The notes: generated from the sequence alone by a model not told the origin. Counted from the first letter of the stretch, positions 19,569-29,282 are shown. The stretch is 43,526 nt of DNA from Bacillota bacterium (GCA_024635955.1 JAGXHX010000063.1:1-43526); one strand, 5' to 3'. Translations and numbers: made by a program.

Positions 19569-20902
19569 TTCTTACTTTTACTCCATTTCTTTTCCATAGA
19601 TACCAGTGTTTTCTCAAAATTTTTATCATTTTTGCCTTTAGTAACTATATAAAGTTTTTCTCCTGTACCATTTATTGCCTGATTTAAAGTCATTTCTTCA
19701 TTTTCACTTACTATTAATTTATTGTATGCCTTAGTTAAATACCTTATACAAAAACCTAAGTCAAAAGCTCTGTCACCACTAACGTATATTTTTTCAATAT
19801 TGATATTATCAAGTACACTCCAATCGCAATCATATATGAAAGTGATTTCTTCTTCATCATCTTCATCGTCAAAGATAAATAATATATCTATTTTTCCTTC
19901 ATCTTCACCTATAGTTTCTAAGCCTTGTTCAAAGCTGGAAATGTTATTTGCTTCTTTGAGAAATATTGGTTTTCTAATATAGAAAGTATCGACAAATATG
20001 TCCTCTATATCAATTTTTTCTAAAGCTAGCTCACCAGCATCAATACCAATATCTAATTCATCCAATAATGCTAATGCAGCAAGAATGTTATATATATTAT
20101 GATAACCTTGAGAAGGTAAATCAAAAGGATATTCATTACCTTTGGTCCATAAATCAAAATATATTCCATCCTTCAAGGATACATTTGTTGCCAAATAGTC
20201 TATTTCTGGTGTTTCTAAATCACAACTATTACAAATATATTTACCTAATTGCCCGTAATTAATATATGAGTAATTAAGTGTCCCATTGCATCTGATGCAT
20301 TTCCTTTCTTCTGGTTCATCATCATCATTATGGTCATCTATGCCATAATATATTACATGACTTTTAAGGTCCATACCAATATCCACAATAACAGGATCGT
20401 CTCCATTGAATATCATGGTAGTACTTGTCATTTTTTGTAAATATTTTTTTAAATTATCAATTGTTATTTGAAATTCACCAGTTCTTGATAATTGTTCCTT
20501 TATCAGGTTTGTAATTATTAAATATTCAGGTATTATTTCTTTAAATAAAGACAAGGTGGTTATGTCCTTTATTTCAATGACCATATAATCCACCTTGGTT
20601 TTACCAAATATTTTTGTTTTTTCAATTAATGCAGAAATCACACCATAATAAGTATCTTTACTATGGTGATTATTCCCTGTATTAAAACCTTCTTTTTCAA
20701 ATATATCAACCAGTAAATTTCTTGTTGTTGTCTTACCATTTGCCCCAACAATAAAAATAAAATCTCCAGTTATTTTTTTCTTCAATCTTTTAAGAATATC
20801 TTTTTGCATTCTAGAAGCTATTTTACCTCCAATGCTCATATCCTTTTTGGCGAAACCAGCTAATTTTACAACTAGTTTCCCTAACATTAATGTGAATAAC
20901 AA
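19553..20902 (-). CDS. murT: lipid II isoglutaminyl synthase subunit MurT-like
   Basis: IVGANGKTTTRNLLVDIF, Mur-ligase fold, CIRCNGTLNYSYINYGQLGKYICNSC zinc ribbon, directly upstream of gatD. Confidence 0.92.
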   Translation of the reverse strand: MLFTLMLGKLVVKLAGFAKKDMSIGGKIASRMQKDILKRLKKKITGDFIFIVGANGKTTTRNLLVDIFEKEGFNTGNNHHSKDTYYGVISALIEKTKIFGKTKVDYMVIEIKDITTLSLFKEIIPEYLIITNLIKEQLSRTGEFQITIDNLKKYLQKMTSTTMIFNGDDPVIVDIGMDLKSHVIYYGIDDHNDDDEPEERKCIRCNGTLNYSYINYGQLGKYICNSCDLETPEIDYLATNVSLKDGIYFDLWTKGNEYPFDLPSQGYHNIYNILAALALLDELDIGIDAGELALEKIDIEDIFVDTFYIRKPIFLKEANNISSFEQGLETIGEDEGKIDILFIFDDEDDEEEITFIYDCDWSVLDNINIEKIYVSGDRAFDLGFCIRYLTKAYNKLIVSENEEMTLNQAINGTGEKLYIVTKGKNDKNFEKTLVSMEKKWSKSKKWTRK

Positions 20903-20912
20903 TTTCTACTCC

Positions 20913-21749
20913 TTAACAACTTATGGCTATCGTTCCTGGTCCTACATGTGTTCCTATGACAGCTCCCATTTCTGCAATCATATCAACCTTTAAACCTAGT
21001 TCAGATTCTATAGCCTTTTTAACTTCTTCAACAAACTCTTCATTTATTGCATGTACCAATAATAATCTATGACCTTCAACTCGGTTATTTCTAATATATT
21101 CCAAGATGATTTTAAGCGCTTGCTTCTTGCCTTTAGCTTTGTCAAAAGGAACTATTTTTCCTTTTTTATTATATTTTAAAATAGCTTTTATATTTAATAA
21201 ACCTCCAACTACTGACTGAGCGAAGGATATTCTACCACCTTTTCTTAAAAACTCTAATGTGTCAAGAACAAATATTGCCTCTCTAGTATATTTTTCCACT
21301 TCAAGTTTATCAACAATTTCTTCAAGACTTGCACCGGCTTCTGCCATTTCTGCTGCTAAAACTGCAAGTTCACCAATCATTATTGTAGCCAAGTTGCTGT
21401 CTAGAACATATACTCTGTCAGAATCAATGTTTTCTTTTGCTCTAACTGCTTCATTATAGGTTCCACTAAGTGTTGATGATAAGGTAATTACTAATACCTG
21501 ATCTTCTTCATTTTCTAATAATTTTCTTATTGCTGGTTCAAATTGTTCACAGGTTACTTGTGATGTTTTCGGTATTATTCCTGTTTCCTCTATTTTATTA
21601 TAGAACTCCGCAATACTCATGTCTTTTTGATCTAAGTAGGTTTCTGTATCAAATGCTATTGGAAAATGTACCCATTCAATATTATGTTTTTCTCGGTACT
21701 CCTTTGGCAAATCACTTGCTGTATCAATTAGTATTTTAACCATGCCCAT
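20913..21749 (-). CDS. DegV family fatty acid-binding protein
   Basis: ILIDTASDLPKEY, KTSQVT, VLVITLSSTLSGTYN, FVLDTLEFLRKGGRIS, GTHVGPGTIAI. Confidence 0.95.
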   Translation of the reverse strand: MGMVKILIDTASDLPKEYREKHNIEWVHFPIAFDTETYLDQKDMSIAEFYNKIEETGIIPKTSQVTCEQFEPAIRKLLENEEDQVLVITLSSTLSGTYNEAVRAKENIDSDRVYVLDSNLATIMIGELAVLAAEMAEAGASLEEIVDKLEVEKYTREAIFVLDTLEFLRKGGRISFAQSVVGGLLNIKAILKYNKKGKIVPFDKAKGKKQALKIILEYIRNNRVEGHRLLLVHAINEEFVEEVKKAIESELGLKVDMIAEMGAVIGTHVGPGTIAISC

Positions 21750-21838
21750 CCTCCTACAAATTTCATATTTATTAAATCAACTACCTCGATTATATAATAT
21801 TTGACAGTAAAAATAAACAAGGTATTTAAAGCAAAAAA

Positions 21839-21866
21839 AAGAACTACCACTTTAGTGATAGTTCTT
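21839..21866 (-). terminator. Intrinsic terminator
   Basis: aagaactaccac-ttta-gtgatagttctt with A-run on left (T-run on minus strand). Confidence 0.75.
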
Positions 21867-21884
21867 CCAATCAATTATAATTGA

Positions 21885-22190
21885 TTATCTTCCAAAACCG
21901 TCGCAGAAATCACTATTAAAGTTATTACCGCCTCGTACTTCTACTCTTCCAGTTCTACCATTTCTGTAGTCATCCATCATATTTATGCTTCCAGCTCTAT
22001 CATTTCTGATGTCATCCATCATATTATATCTGGCACCTCCGAAAAATAAACCGAATAGTATAATTAGTAAAGCCAATGCTCCTGTTGATGTGCCTATAAT
22101 ACCAAGTATTAAAGCAGCGTTATTTTTCTTTTTAGGTTTTTCTTGAACATTAGTATTTTCGTTAGATTCAACATTTTTATTTTCTTCCAT
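21885..22190 (-). CDS. small single-TM membrane protein with internal repeat
   Basis: SD gaaaggagc upstream; one hydrophobic segment; repeated unit NMMDDIRNDRAGSI / NMMDDYRNGRTGRV. Confidence 0.75.
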   Translation of the reverse strand: MEENKNVESNENTNVQEKPKKKNNAALILGIIGTSTGALALLIILFGLFFGGARYNMMDDIRNDRAGSINMMDDYRNGRTGRVEVRGGNNFNSDFCDGFGR

Positions 22191-22370
22191 TACTATGCTC
22201 CTTTCATCTTTGATATATACATCATAATAATTTTATGTGTAAATCAGATGTACTTTTACTGAAAAGCCTATTAACTTTCTATGAATAGTCTTTATTTAGG
22301 TTATATAAGGCCTGCAAATACCAAGAAGAATAAATATAAACCGAATATAGCAAACCCTCCTGTCAATTTT

Positions 22371-23468
22371 TTATAATATTAGATTATGTTCCTCTTCTGC
22401 TTCACCTTTATGATAAAAGCTACCGATAATCAAACCATAACCAAAAATAACTACTAACATCATTATTATGGGACCAATAAAAGGAATAAGTTTAATAAAA
22501 CTATATGCAATTGAAAAACCTACAACATATATAATATTATTCCCACCGGCAAATCTCGGATATTTACTACCAACAATGTCACTTAAGGTAATAATAAATA
22601 TTCCTATTGAGATATAGAGAAGGGACAACATCAGCAATAAGACAATGATTCCAAATGGTATGCCTATAAATGAAATGAAAAATGCTATGGCTACACCTAG
22701 CGTTCCCAATAATCCAACTAGTCCATATAGGAAAAATAATTTATTTTTATTACCTAATAGCAAACTGCTGGTTTTTTTTCTTGTCTCTTTAAAGACAAAG
22801 GCTAGAAGGAACCATATTATTAAATTAGTAAAAATAAAACTTATTGTAGAAAATAATTTTCCTTGTGTATTTCCAAAAAATTGATTAGCATCGTTGTTTT
22901 CAACTGCTCTTATTGTGGTTTGCCCTTTAACGCTGTCCTCAATAATATTAGTTGTTTTAGCATTATATTTTAGATCTCCTAAAATAACACCTTTAACAAG
23001 TAGATTATTGCTGGCATAGAGATTTGCATCTCTATCTATAATTCCATAAATGTTAATTTCTTGTCCCACAGCATATAAACTTCTGCTTACATTGGCTCTT
23101 GATTCTATAGAAGCTATATTACTAACAACAAATATACTACCATCAACTCTGCCAGTTATACTGATTTTCTCTGTAGCAGCAATATATATGTCTCCTTTTA
23201 CAACTCCATTAATTACAGTTTCATTCTGAGACAAAACAAATATATTTCCGTTTACTTCTCCATTAATTAATACATCCTGAGCGATAACAAATAAACTACC
23301 ATCAATAGTACCATTATTTTCAAAATTATCTCCAGTGAAAAAATGGTTTTCTTCTAATGTTTTCCCACTGGGAATTATTTCTTCTATCTTATCCGTCTTA
23401 GCTGCACCAACTAATAATATGGAACTTAATATTAATAATGTAACTATAATTGCTTTTTTTAACTTCAT
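22371..23468 (-). CDS. polymer-forming (bactofilin-like) membrane protein
   Basis: N-terminal signal/TM, beta-helical repeat (NNGTIDGSLFVIAQDVLINGEVNGNIFVLSQNETVINGVVKGDIYIAA), C-terminal TM helices. Confidence 0.78.
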   Translation of the reverse strand: MKLKKAIIVTLLILSSILLVGAAKTDKIEEIIPSGKTLEENHFFTGDNFENNGTIDGSLFVIAQDVLINGEVNGNIFVLSQNETVINGVVKGDIYIAATEKISITGRVDGSIFVVSNIASIESRANVSRSLYAVGQEINIYGIIDRDANLYASNNLLVKGVILGDLKYNAKTTNIIEDSVKGQTTIRAVENNDANQFFGNTQGKLFSTISFIFTNLIIWFLLAFVFKETRKKTSSLLLGNKNKLFFLYGLVGLLGTLGVAIAFFISFIGIPFGIIVLLLMLSLLYISIGIFIITLSDIVGSKYPRFAGGNNIIYVVGFSIAYSFIKLIPFIGPIIMMLVVIFGYGLIIGSFYHKGEAEEEHNLIL

Positions 23469-24217
23469 TATTTGTCCTCCTTAAACCACTTGATAATCTT
23501 CATGTTTCTACCAGTCTCCCTAATAGTTTGTATTACTTTAGGAAATCTTGTTGAACTAATCTTATATATAAATAAATTTTTGTTGACCATTATTAATTTT
23601 GCTAATGATTTTTCATAGTCAGCTTTCAAACTTTCTATTCTTTCTCCTGCATTATCTTTTAATCCTTCAATCTCATTTAGCAGTAAAGCAAGTGCAGATA
23701 TTTTCTTTCTTGTGTAGATTGCTTTATTGAGTGAAAATACAAAATCCACAAAAATAATTGGAATTAAAAAATACTTCAATAAACCTAAAAACCCAATACC
23801 ATTTAGGTATTCAGTAATGACTTGAAAAACAGGATAGATAAAATATATAAATATGTATGCAAGAACTGTCCAGTAAATTGAAAATTCCAATGAAACTCTT
23901 CCGTTTAAGTTCATTTTCTTATCTCTATAGTCCCAAAGTCTAATACCTAAAAGCTTTTCTAATAGATAGCTAGTTATATATTCCAGTGTTGACGTAAATA
24001 TAAAGGCTGCAGGTATAAATAACCAAACCCCACCTTTTAACGGAACTAAAAATATGAGTATTGCTATTAAACCAAAACCATAAATTGGACAGTAAGGTCC
24101 GAAAAAAAACCCCGGATCAACCAATCTTTTAGTGATTATCGACCTATAAACTGTTTCTAAAAGGAAACCTAAAAAGCTAAATGATATGAAATAGAAAAAC
24201 AATTGATCAAAATTCAT
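23468..24217 (-). CDS. CmpB-type putative ABC transporter permease family membrane protein
   Basis: FSFLGFLLETVYRSI, GFFFGPYCPIYGFG, TSTLEYITSYLLEKLLGIRLWDYRD, NLNGRVSLEFSIYW. Confidence 0.85.
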   Translation of the reverse strand: MNFDQLFFYFISFSFLGFLLETVYRSIITKRLVDPGFFFGPYCPIYGFGLIAILIFLVPLKGGVWLFIPAAFIFTSTLEYITSYLLEKLLGIRLWDYRDKKMNLNGRVSLEFSIYWTVLAYIFIYFIYPVFQVITEYLNGIGFLGLLKYFLIPIIFVDFVFSLNKAIYTRKKISALALLLNEIEGLKDNAGERIESLKADYEKSLAKLIMVNKNLFIYKISSTRFPKVIQTIRETGRNMKIIKWFKEDK

Positions 24218-25404
24218 TAAAATCCTCCTTTGTTTTTAAAGATTCTTGAGGAAACTAATAATACTAATCCAATACAAAAAACTAAAATTGCACCATATAA
24301 ATAAATATTAATGTTATTTTCAGGAAGTTTTTTAGCATCGTTTATTTTGAATTTTTGTTCGTAAATTGAAGGGGTAATTTCTTGATTTCCAAAGGAATTT
24401 TTTGAGCCACCAGATATTGTGGTTCTGAGTATGTAATCCCCACTAAAAGCCAAATAATTTGCTGGTATTGTTACAGAATCACCATGAATGAAATTTTCAA
24501 GTTTAACTTCTGTACCATCTGGTTTAACTAATACTTGGTTAATATTAAATCCTAAATCTAACGTGTAGATGTCAAGTCCCTTGATTTTCATATCCTGAAA
24601 TACTATGCCACTATTATCAATATTTTCACTATAAAATTGATTGAAAAAATATACGGCTTTAATACCCTGGAGTTTATTAAATAAATGAGTATCCATATTA
24701 TGTATTCTATTAGAAGAAAAATCCAGGAAATAAACTTTTTCTAAATTACCAACTTCCCAGGGAATGCTTACCAGCCTGTTTTTAGCCATATCCAAAATTG
24801 TAAGATTGTTTAATTCTCCAATTTCTTTTGGTAGCACTTCAATTAAATTTTCTTCAAGTATTAATAGTTCCAGTGCTTTAAGTCCTGATATTTCTTTTGG
24901 CAGACTAGTTATTAAGTTACCTTGTAATTGTAGTTGTTCTAATGTATCAAATTTTTCAATATCGTCAGGTATTTTAGTAATTCTATTACCATTTGCTGCT
25001 AGAACTTCAAGTTTTGTCAAGGCTATAATACCCGATCCAAGTTCATTTATTTGGTTGTCATTTATTATTAATATCCTAAGGCTTTGAAGTTTGCCTATTT
25101 CTTTGGGTATTTCTTGTATTTCATTTCCACTTAAATCTAATAAGCTAAGGTATGTAAATATCTCCAAACCTTTTACACTTTTAATGCCTTTATCATTTAG
25201 TATCAAACTTCTGATTTCTCCTGCTTCACTTGCTTTGATTATATCAGTCTCTGTTTTATTTAGAACTAGACAGATTTCCGTTCTTAAATTTTGGTCAGGA
25301 AATTGTTCCTTGATGGAATAAATTTCTTCCGCTCTAACTGAGCTTCCTATTATTCCAGTAAAGCCAATGGTTAATACAAATAATAACAAGAAAATCTTTT
25401 TCAT
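24217..25404 (-). CDS. secreted/membrane-anchored leucine-rich repeat protein
   Basis: Signal peptide; repeated LxxLxxLxLxxNxIxxLPxEI units (LQSLRILIINDNQINELGSGI...); C-terminal TM. Confidence 0.9.
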   Translation of the reverse strand: MKKIFLLLFVLTIGFTGIIGSSVRAEEIYSIKEQFPDQNLRTEICLVLNKTETDIIKASEAGEIRSLILNDKGIKSVKGLEIFTYLSLLDLSGNEIQEIPKEIGKLQSLRILIINDNQINELGSGIIALTKLEVLAANGNRITKIPDDIEKFDTLEQLQLQGNLITSLPKEISGLKALELLILEENLIEVLPKEIGELNNLTILDMAKNRLVSIPWEVGNLEKVYFLDFSSNRIHNMDTHLFNKLQGIKAVYFFNQFYSENIDNSGIVFQDMKIKGLDIYTLDLGFNINQVLVKPDGTEVKLENFIHGDSVTIPANYLAFSGDYILRTTISGGSKNSFGNQEITPSIYEQKFKINDAKKLPENNINIYLYGAILVFCIGLVLLVSSRIFKNKGGF

Positions 25405-25477
25405 TACAGGCCCCTATCATTTCACAAATCTATTATTTTCATTTAATTATATCATTAAGATTGTTAATTAAAAAGAA

Positions 25478-25511
25478 GAAAAGAAGGAATGTATAACAAT
25501 TCCTTCTTTTC
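25478..25511 (-). terminator. Intrinsic terminator
   Basis: gaaaagaaggaat-gtataaca-attccttcttttc. Confidence 0.7.
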
Positions 25512-25528
25512 ATTAAAATATATAATAT

Positions 25529-25657
25529 TTATTTATGCATTTGGCAATTTTGACAATTACCACTACAAGATGTTTTTTTCTTTTTGTGAAAGAATACTCT
25601 CTTTATGCTAAGTCCAATTGCAGAAATGATAAATGCATATATTAAAAAGTCAATCAT
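25529..25657 (-). CDS. FeoB-associated Cys-rich membrane protein-like miniprotein (42 aa)
   Basis: Not in ORF track; hand translation MIDFLIYAFIISAIGLSIKRVFFHKKKKTSCSGNCQNCQMHK: one TM, K-rich stretch, CSGNCQNC; aggagga SD upstream. Confidence 0.75.
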   Translation of the reverse strand: MIDFLIYAFIISAIGLSIKRVFFHKKKKTSCSGNCQNCQMHK

Positions 25658-25726
25658 TAATCATTCCTCCTCTCTATCACACAATAAGTTTACCATCCTT
25701 AACTTTTTTTGTCAATTATCATTTTT

Positions 25727-26047
25727 TTAAATAATTTCTGTCATTTCTTTTCCTACTGCAGTAGTAATAACTACACAGCTTTTAAAACCAGCAGCAACAT
25801 ATAGTCCTTCTAATTTAGTTTTCCCAAAAACCGGTTCCATGTCCTGAGTATAAGGTGAAGGAACACTAAAGGTTCTAATAACTTTCAAATCTTTTAATAT
25901 AGGATAATATCTAGTAGCTAATCCAGCCATTTGTCTTAAATGAATTTTCGAAGGCAATCTATTTAAACAAGCTGGATCTGTAGGATCAGCACTTCCAGTT
26001 TCTCCTAATAAAAAATTCCTTTCCTTTTTAAACAAAAGAACCCACAC
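25727..26047 (-). pseudogene. C-terminal fragment of a DAO-type FAD-dependent oxidoreductase
   Basis: FLLGETGSADPTDP..., RTFSVPSPYTQDMEPVFGKTKLEGLYVAAGFKS matches the C-terminal domain of DAO oxidases; N-terminal FAD-binding part absent; GTG start lies inside a terminator hairpin. Confidence 0.75.
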
Positions 26048-26067
26048 TGCTTCAGCAGTATGGGTTC
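26038..26067 (-). terminator. Intrinsic terminator downstream of the GerMN lipoprotein gene
   Basis: gaacccacactgc-ttca-gcagtatgggttc (one mismatch); T-rich on the minus strand. Confidence 0.8.
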
Positions 26068-26143
26068 AAACCAGTTAACAATTTTAAATTCTATTATAGA
26101 GTATAATAAGTAGTTTTAAATATCAAGTTTTTATTTAAATAGT

Positions 26144-27220
26144 TCAATTTAATTTGATCGCTTTTGAAAAATATGTTTTTAAATATTCCCCATCTTGAAG
26201 GTAAACGTGTCCTGATGAATAATTATTACCATCTATTGTAATGATTACTTTAGACTCTCCATAATATGCTCCAAAGGTACTTACTATTGAATGAAGCAAC
26301 ATTGATTCAAAGTATGATCCTGCATTCATTTCAGTCATAAAGGCATTATTTAAATCAACATGAACTGTCCCATATTTATCTAAAAACAAAGAATTAATTT
26401 TTGTATTTGTTGTCAAAACATTCCCAATCCCTAAATTTTTCATACCATCTGTATAGTTTGTTTTATAGATATTTTCAAGTACTTGTCTGGTTATGTCATT
26501 AGTTTTAAACTCAACATTTGCTACTATATAATAGTATTTGTCTTTATCTAGATTAGGATAATAGAATTTCACGTTGCTGGTATATGGTTTATTTTTTAAA
26601 ACTTTATCCAATGAAGAACTTATTTCATCTGTCCCAGTTATAAATTTACTTTGAATTAAGCCAACATCTTTAGCATAGTAGTCTTTTGTGACCCCATTTG
26701 AGTCTGTAGTTGTTACTTCTATTGCTTTGAATTCTCCATATGGCACTGTTACTATAACATCTATGCCTGTTATTTCTCTTTTGCTACCATCCTCCAATTT
26801 CCAAGAATTGCCTTTTACCAGTGGTTCTTGTAAAAGAATATTTTCGCTGAGATTATCTATTAAGTTTGGATTTCTAAGATAATCTTCTCTATAATAAGCT
26901 TCGCCTTTTGTAAAGAGTTCTTTTAATACTCCATCTTTAAGTTCATATATTTTAACAAGTGATGTTCCTGGGTTGTCTACTTTTACCTGGACTCTATTAT
27001 CTAAAGTATAATCGACAAAACTGGAATATTCTGCAAATTCATTACCTTCACCTTTATAAACATATTGTGTGTTTTCTAATACTGGATAATAGTCCACTAT
27101 TTTTAGTTCTTCTGGTTTATTGTTATTACTATTATTATTATCAACTGTTTTACTACATCCAAAGACTAAAACCACCAGGAGCAATAATGTTATAGTTAAC
27201 ATTTTTTTCATAGAAAGCAC
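26144..27220 (-). CDS. GerMN-domain lipoprotein
   Basis: Lipobox LVFGCSK; C-terminal LTTNTKINSLFLDKYGTVHVDLNNAFMTEMNAGSYFESMLLHSIVSTFGAYYGESKVIITIDG is GerMN-like; likely starts at the third Met-proximal MKKML. Confidence 0.82.
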   Translation of the reverse strand: MLSMKKMLTITLLLLVVLVFGCSKTVDNNNSNNNKPEELKIVDYYPVLENTQYVYKGEGNEFAEYSSFVDYTLDNRVQVKVDNPGTSLVKIYELKDGVLKELFTKGEAYYREDYLRNPNLIDNLSENILLQEPLVKGNSWKLEDGSKREITGIDVIVTVPYGEFKAIEVTTTDSNGVTKDYYAKDVGLIQSKFITGTDEISSSLDKVLKNKPYTSNVKFYYPNLDKDKYYYIVANVEFKTNDITRQVLENIYKTNYTDGMKNLGIGNVLTTNTKINSLFLDKYGTVHVDLNNAFMTEMNAGSYFESMLLHSIVSTFGAYYGESKVIITIDGNNYSSGHVYLQDGEYLKTYFSKAIKLN

Positions 27221-27292
27221 CTCATTTCAGTATTTTTCTAGGTTAATTATAACATATTTAAAATCTCTTTTATCAATATTATTTAATGAAAA

Positions 27293-27323
27293 AATCCTGT
27301 CTTCATTTAATGAAGACAGGATT
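27293..27323 (-). terminator. Intrinsic terminator
   Basis: aatcctgtcttcat-tta-atgaagacaggatt. Confidence 0.8.
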
Positions 27324-27328
27324 AATAT

Positions 27329-27553
27329 TTATCTATTAAGCGTTCCAGTTTGATCAGTAAAACTACCGACAATGATCATAATAAGATCAATTAGGAATCC
27401 AATTCCAAATAATCCGCCAGTCAGCAACCATAAAATTCCTGTTCCAGTCTTACCCACATAAAATCTATGAATTCCTAAATAGCCAACAAAAATACATAAT
27501 AATAGTGCTACCAATCTTGATTTTGTTGATTCCATAATTTTACCACCTTCCAT
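27329..27553 (-). CDS. TM2 domain-containing protein
   Basis: [46 protein letters not shown]. Confidence 0.92.
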   Translation of the reverse strand: MEGGKIMESTKSRLVALLLCIFVGYLGIHRFYVGKTGTGILWLLTGGLFGIGFLIDLIMIIVGSFTDQTGTLNR

Positions 27554-27612
27554 ATAATATTTTATTATTCTTACTTTATTATATTACTCAATAAACTACT
27601 AGTCAAACACAA

Positions 27613-28116
27613 CTATAATCTAGCTTTTTTTTTCTTAATAATCAAATAGTAAAGTAGATAGCCGACAAAAGCTCCAGTGATATTAAAGATAATATCATCA
27701 ATATCACTAATACCATTATTGAAAATCCATTGCAAACTTTCTATACTAAATGATATTAATCCCGTAAGTAAAATAGTTTTAAACAGCTTGAATTTTCTAC
27801 CTAATATAATTCCCATTGGAACAAACCATAAAATATTTCCGAGTGAAGGATAAAGGAAAGTCCATAAACCTCCTCTTAATTGGTAAATAGTCCAAATAAG
27901 AGGTTCCAGTTGCCAATTCCCTCTACTATCAACTAGGTTTATACCACTTCTTATAACTGTAATATCCATAAGGGCCCCTAGGTAGAGTATTGATAAAACA
28001 ACTGGAATTGATATTTTCTTTCCCCTAATCTTCTGTATTATTCCATAAACTAATAAAAGTCCTAGAGCAAAAATCAAAGCTCTTATAGAATAGAACAGGA
28101 TACCTTCAATTGACAT
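27613..28116 (-). CDS. VanZ family protein
   Basis: NILWFVPMGIILGRKFK, SFSIESLQWIFNNGISDIDDIIFNITGAFVGYLLYYL; preferred start MSIEG with SD ctaggag, shorter than the ORF-track start at 28155. Confidence 0.88.
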   Translation of the reverse strand: MSIEGILFYSIRALIFALGLLLVYGIIQKIRGKKISIPVVLSILYLGALMDITVIRSGINLVDSRGNWQLEPLIWTIYQLRGGLWTFLYPSLGNILWFVPMGIILGRKFKLFKTILLTGLISFSIESLQWIFNNGISDIDDIIFNITGAFVGYLLYYLIIKKKKARL

Positions 28117-28133
28117 ATTCTCTCCTAGAATAA

Positions 28134-28160
28134 AATAGGTGAAGTTTAACTTCACCTATT
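28134..28160 (-). terminator. Intrinsic terminator-like hairpin
   Basis: aataggtgaagt-tta-acttcacctatt. Confidence 0.6.
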
Positions 28161-28183
28161 AAAATTATAATATAAAAATAATA

Positions 28184-28546
28184 TTAGTATGATGTATAAC
28201 CACTATAACCTGCAAATAAAGCCATGAAAAACAGAATGTAAAATATAATTCCAATTATGGACATTACTATTGATACTATAGTGCCAATACCTATAAGCTT
28301 AAAATATTTACCATAAAGACTAAGTACGTCTTCATAGTCTCCAGTTGTTAATTCACCAGTTTTCTCACTGATTTTTTTCAACTCATCTGTAGCATTATTT
28401 AGTTTTATGTAACCAAGTAACATAATAACCCCAATTGGAATACCTACAAAAGACAACATAGTAAATCCACTAGTTATAAATCCAAAGATGGCAACAAAAC
28501 GACCCCAGCTAACTGCGTCTTTAATTTTTAAATTCATATCCATCAC
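28184..28546 (-). CDS. small multi-TM protein (DUF5362-like)
   Basis: Hydrophobic segments flanking NNATDELKKISEKTGELTTGDYEDVLSLYGKYFK; family assignment tentative. Confidence 0.6.
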   Translation of the reverse strand: MMDMNLKIKDAVSWGRFVAIFGFITSGFTMLSFVGIPIGVIMLLGYIKLNNATDELKKISEKTGELTTGDYEDVLSLYGKYFKLIGIGTIVSIVMSIIGIIFYILFFMALFAGYSGYTSY

Positions 28547-28593
28547 CCTTTCAGCATTATTTTTATTAATTGTATCATATATCCATAATAAGA

Positions 28594-28627
28594 TAAAAGA
28601 TATTTAATTAATATTAAATATCTTTTA
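28594..28627 (-). terminator. Hairpin ending the bacteriocin ABC operon
   Basis: taaaagatatttaat-taat-attaaatatctttta perfect palindrome just after the ABC ATPase stop. Confidence 0.7.
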
Positions 28628-28637
28628 TTGTAAACTA

Positions 28638-29282
28638 TTATAAACTTATATTAATCATGTTATCACAGATTTTTGCAATATCCATATTATGAGTAACAAT
28701 AAGTATGGTCTTACCAAGTTTATTTAAATCCTGTAGAAAATCCAATACGACTTTTGCGTTTTTTTCATCCAAAGACCCTGTAGGCTCATCAGCCAAAATA
28801 AACTCGCAAGGTTTAAGCAATGCTCTGGCAATTGATACTCTTTGTTGTTCCCCTCCACTTAATTGAAAAACCTTCTTCTGTCCAAAGTCTTCCAATCCTA
28901 CCTTAACCAATATATCTGACTTCATCCTCTTCTTCTGCCCTCTATTACCTCCAACATACTTTAGTCCAATATCTAGATTATAGTCTACAGTTTGATTATC
29001 TATCAAGGCAAAATTCTGAAAAAGATAATTTATCTTGGATCTCAAATATCTGGTCTTTTGTCCAATGTATCTATCCTTTATTGTTTCTTCATCAATCATC
29101 AGCTTACCTTTATCTGCCTTTTCCAAAAGACCAATTATGTTTAGTAGAGTAGTTTTCCCAGATCCACTTTCTCCTACTATTGCCGTCATACTCCCCCTAG
29201 GTATTTCCAGATTGATATTTTCTAATACAATCTGTTCACCATATCTTTTGCTGATATTATTTAATTTTATAATTGATTCCAT
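28638..29282 (-). CDS. ABC transporter ATP-binding protein (bacteriocin-associated)
   Basis: GESGSGKTTLLNIIGLLEKADKG, LSGGEQQRVSIARALLKPCEFILADEPTGSLD. Confidence 0.93.
   Translation of the reverse strand: MESIIKLNNISKRYGEQIVLENINLEIPRGSMTAIVGESGSGKTTLLNIIGLLEKADKGKLMIDEETIKDRYIGQKTRYLRSKINYLFQNFALIDNQTVDYNLDIGLKYVGGNRGQKKRMKSDILVKVGLEDFGQKKVFQLSGGEQQRVSIARALLKPCEFILADEPTGSLDEKNAKVVLDFLQDLNKLGKTILIVTHNMDIAKICDNMINISL

Noticed and set aside
22304-22366. Possible hydrophobic microprotein (LTGGFAIFGLYLFFLVFAGLI) after the bactofilin-like gene
   Set aside because: Only a TTG without convincing SD, or an ATA after aggagg, could start it; too weak to call.
26038-26075. tRNA-like ggttcaaacc motif
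   Set aside because: No acceptor or anticodon arms; explained by the terminator hairpin.
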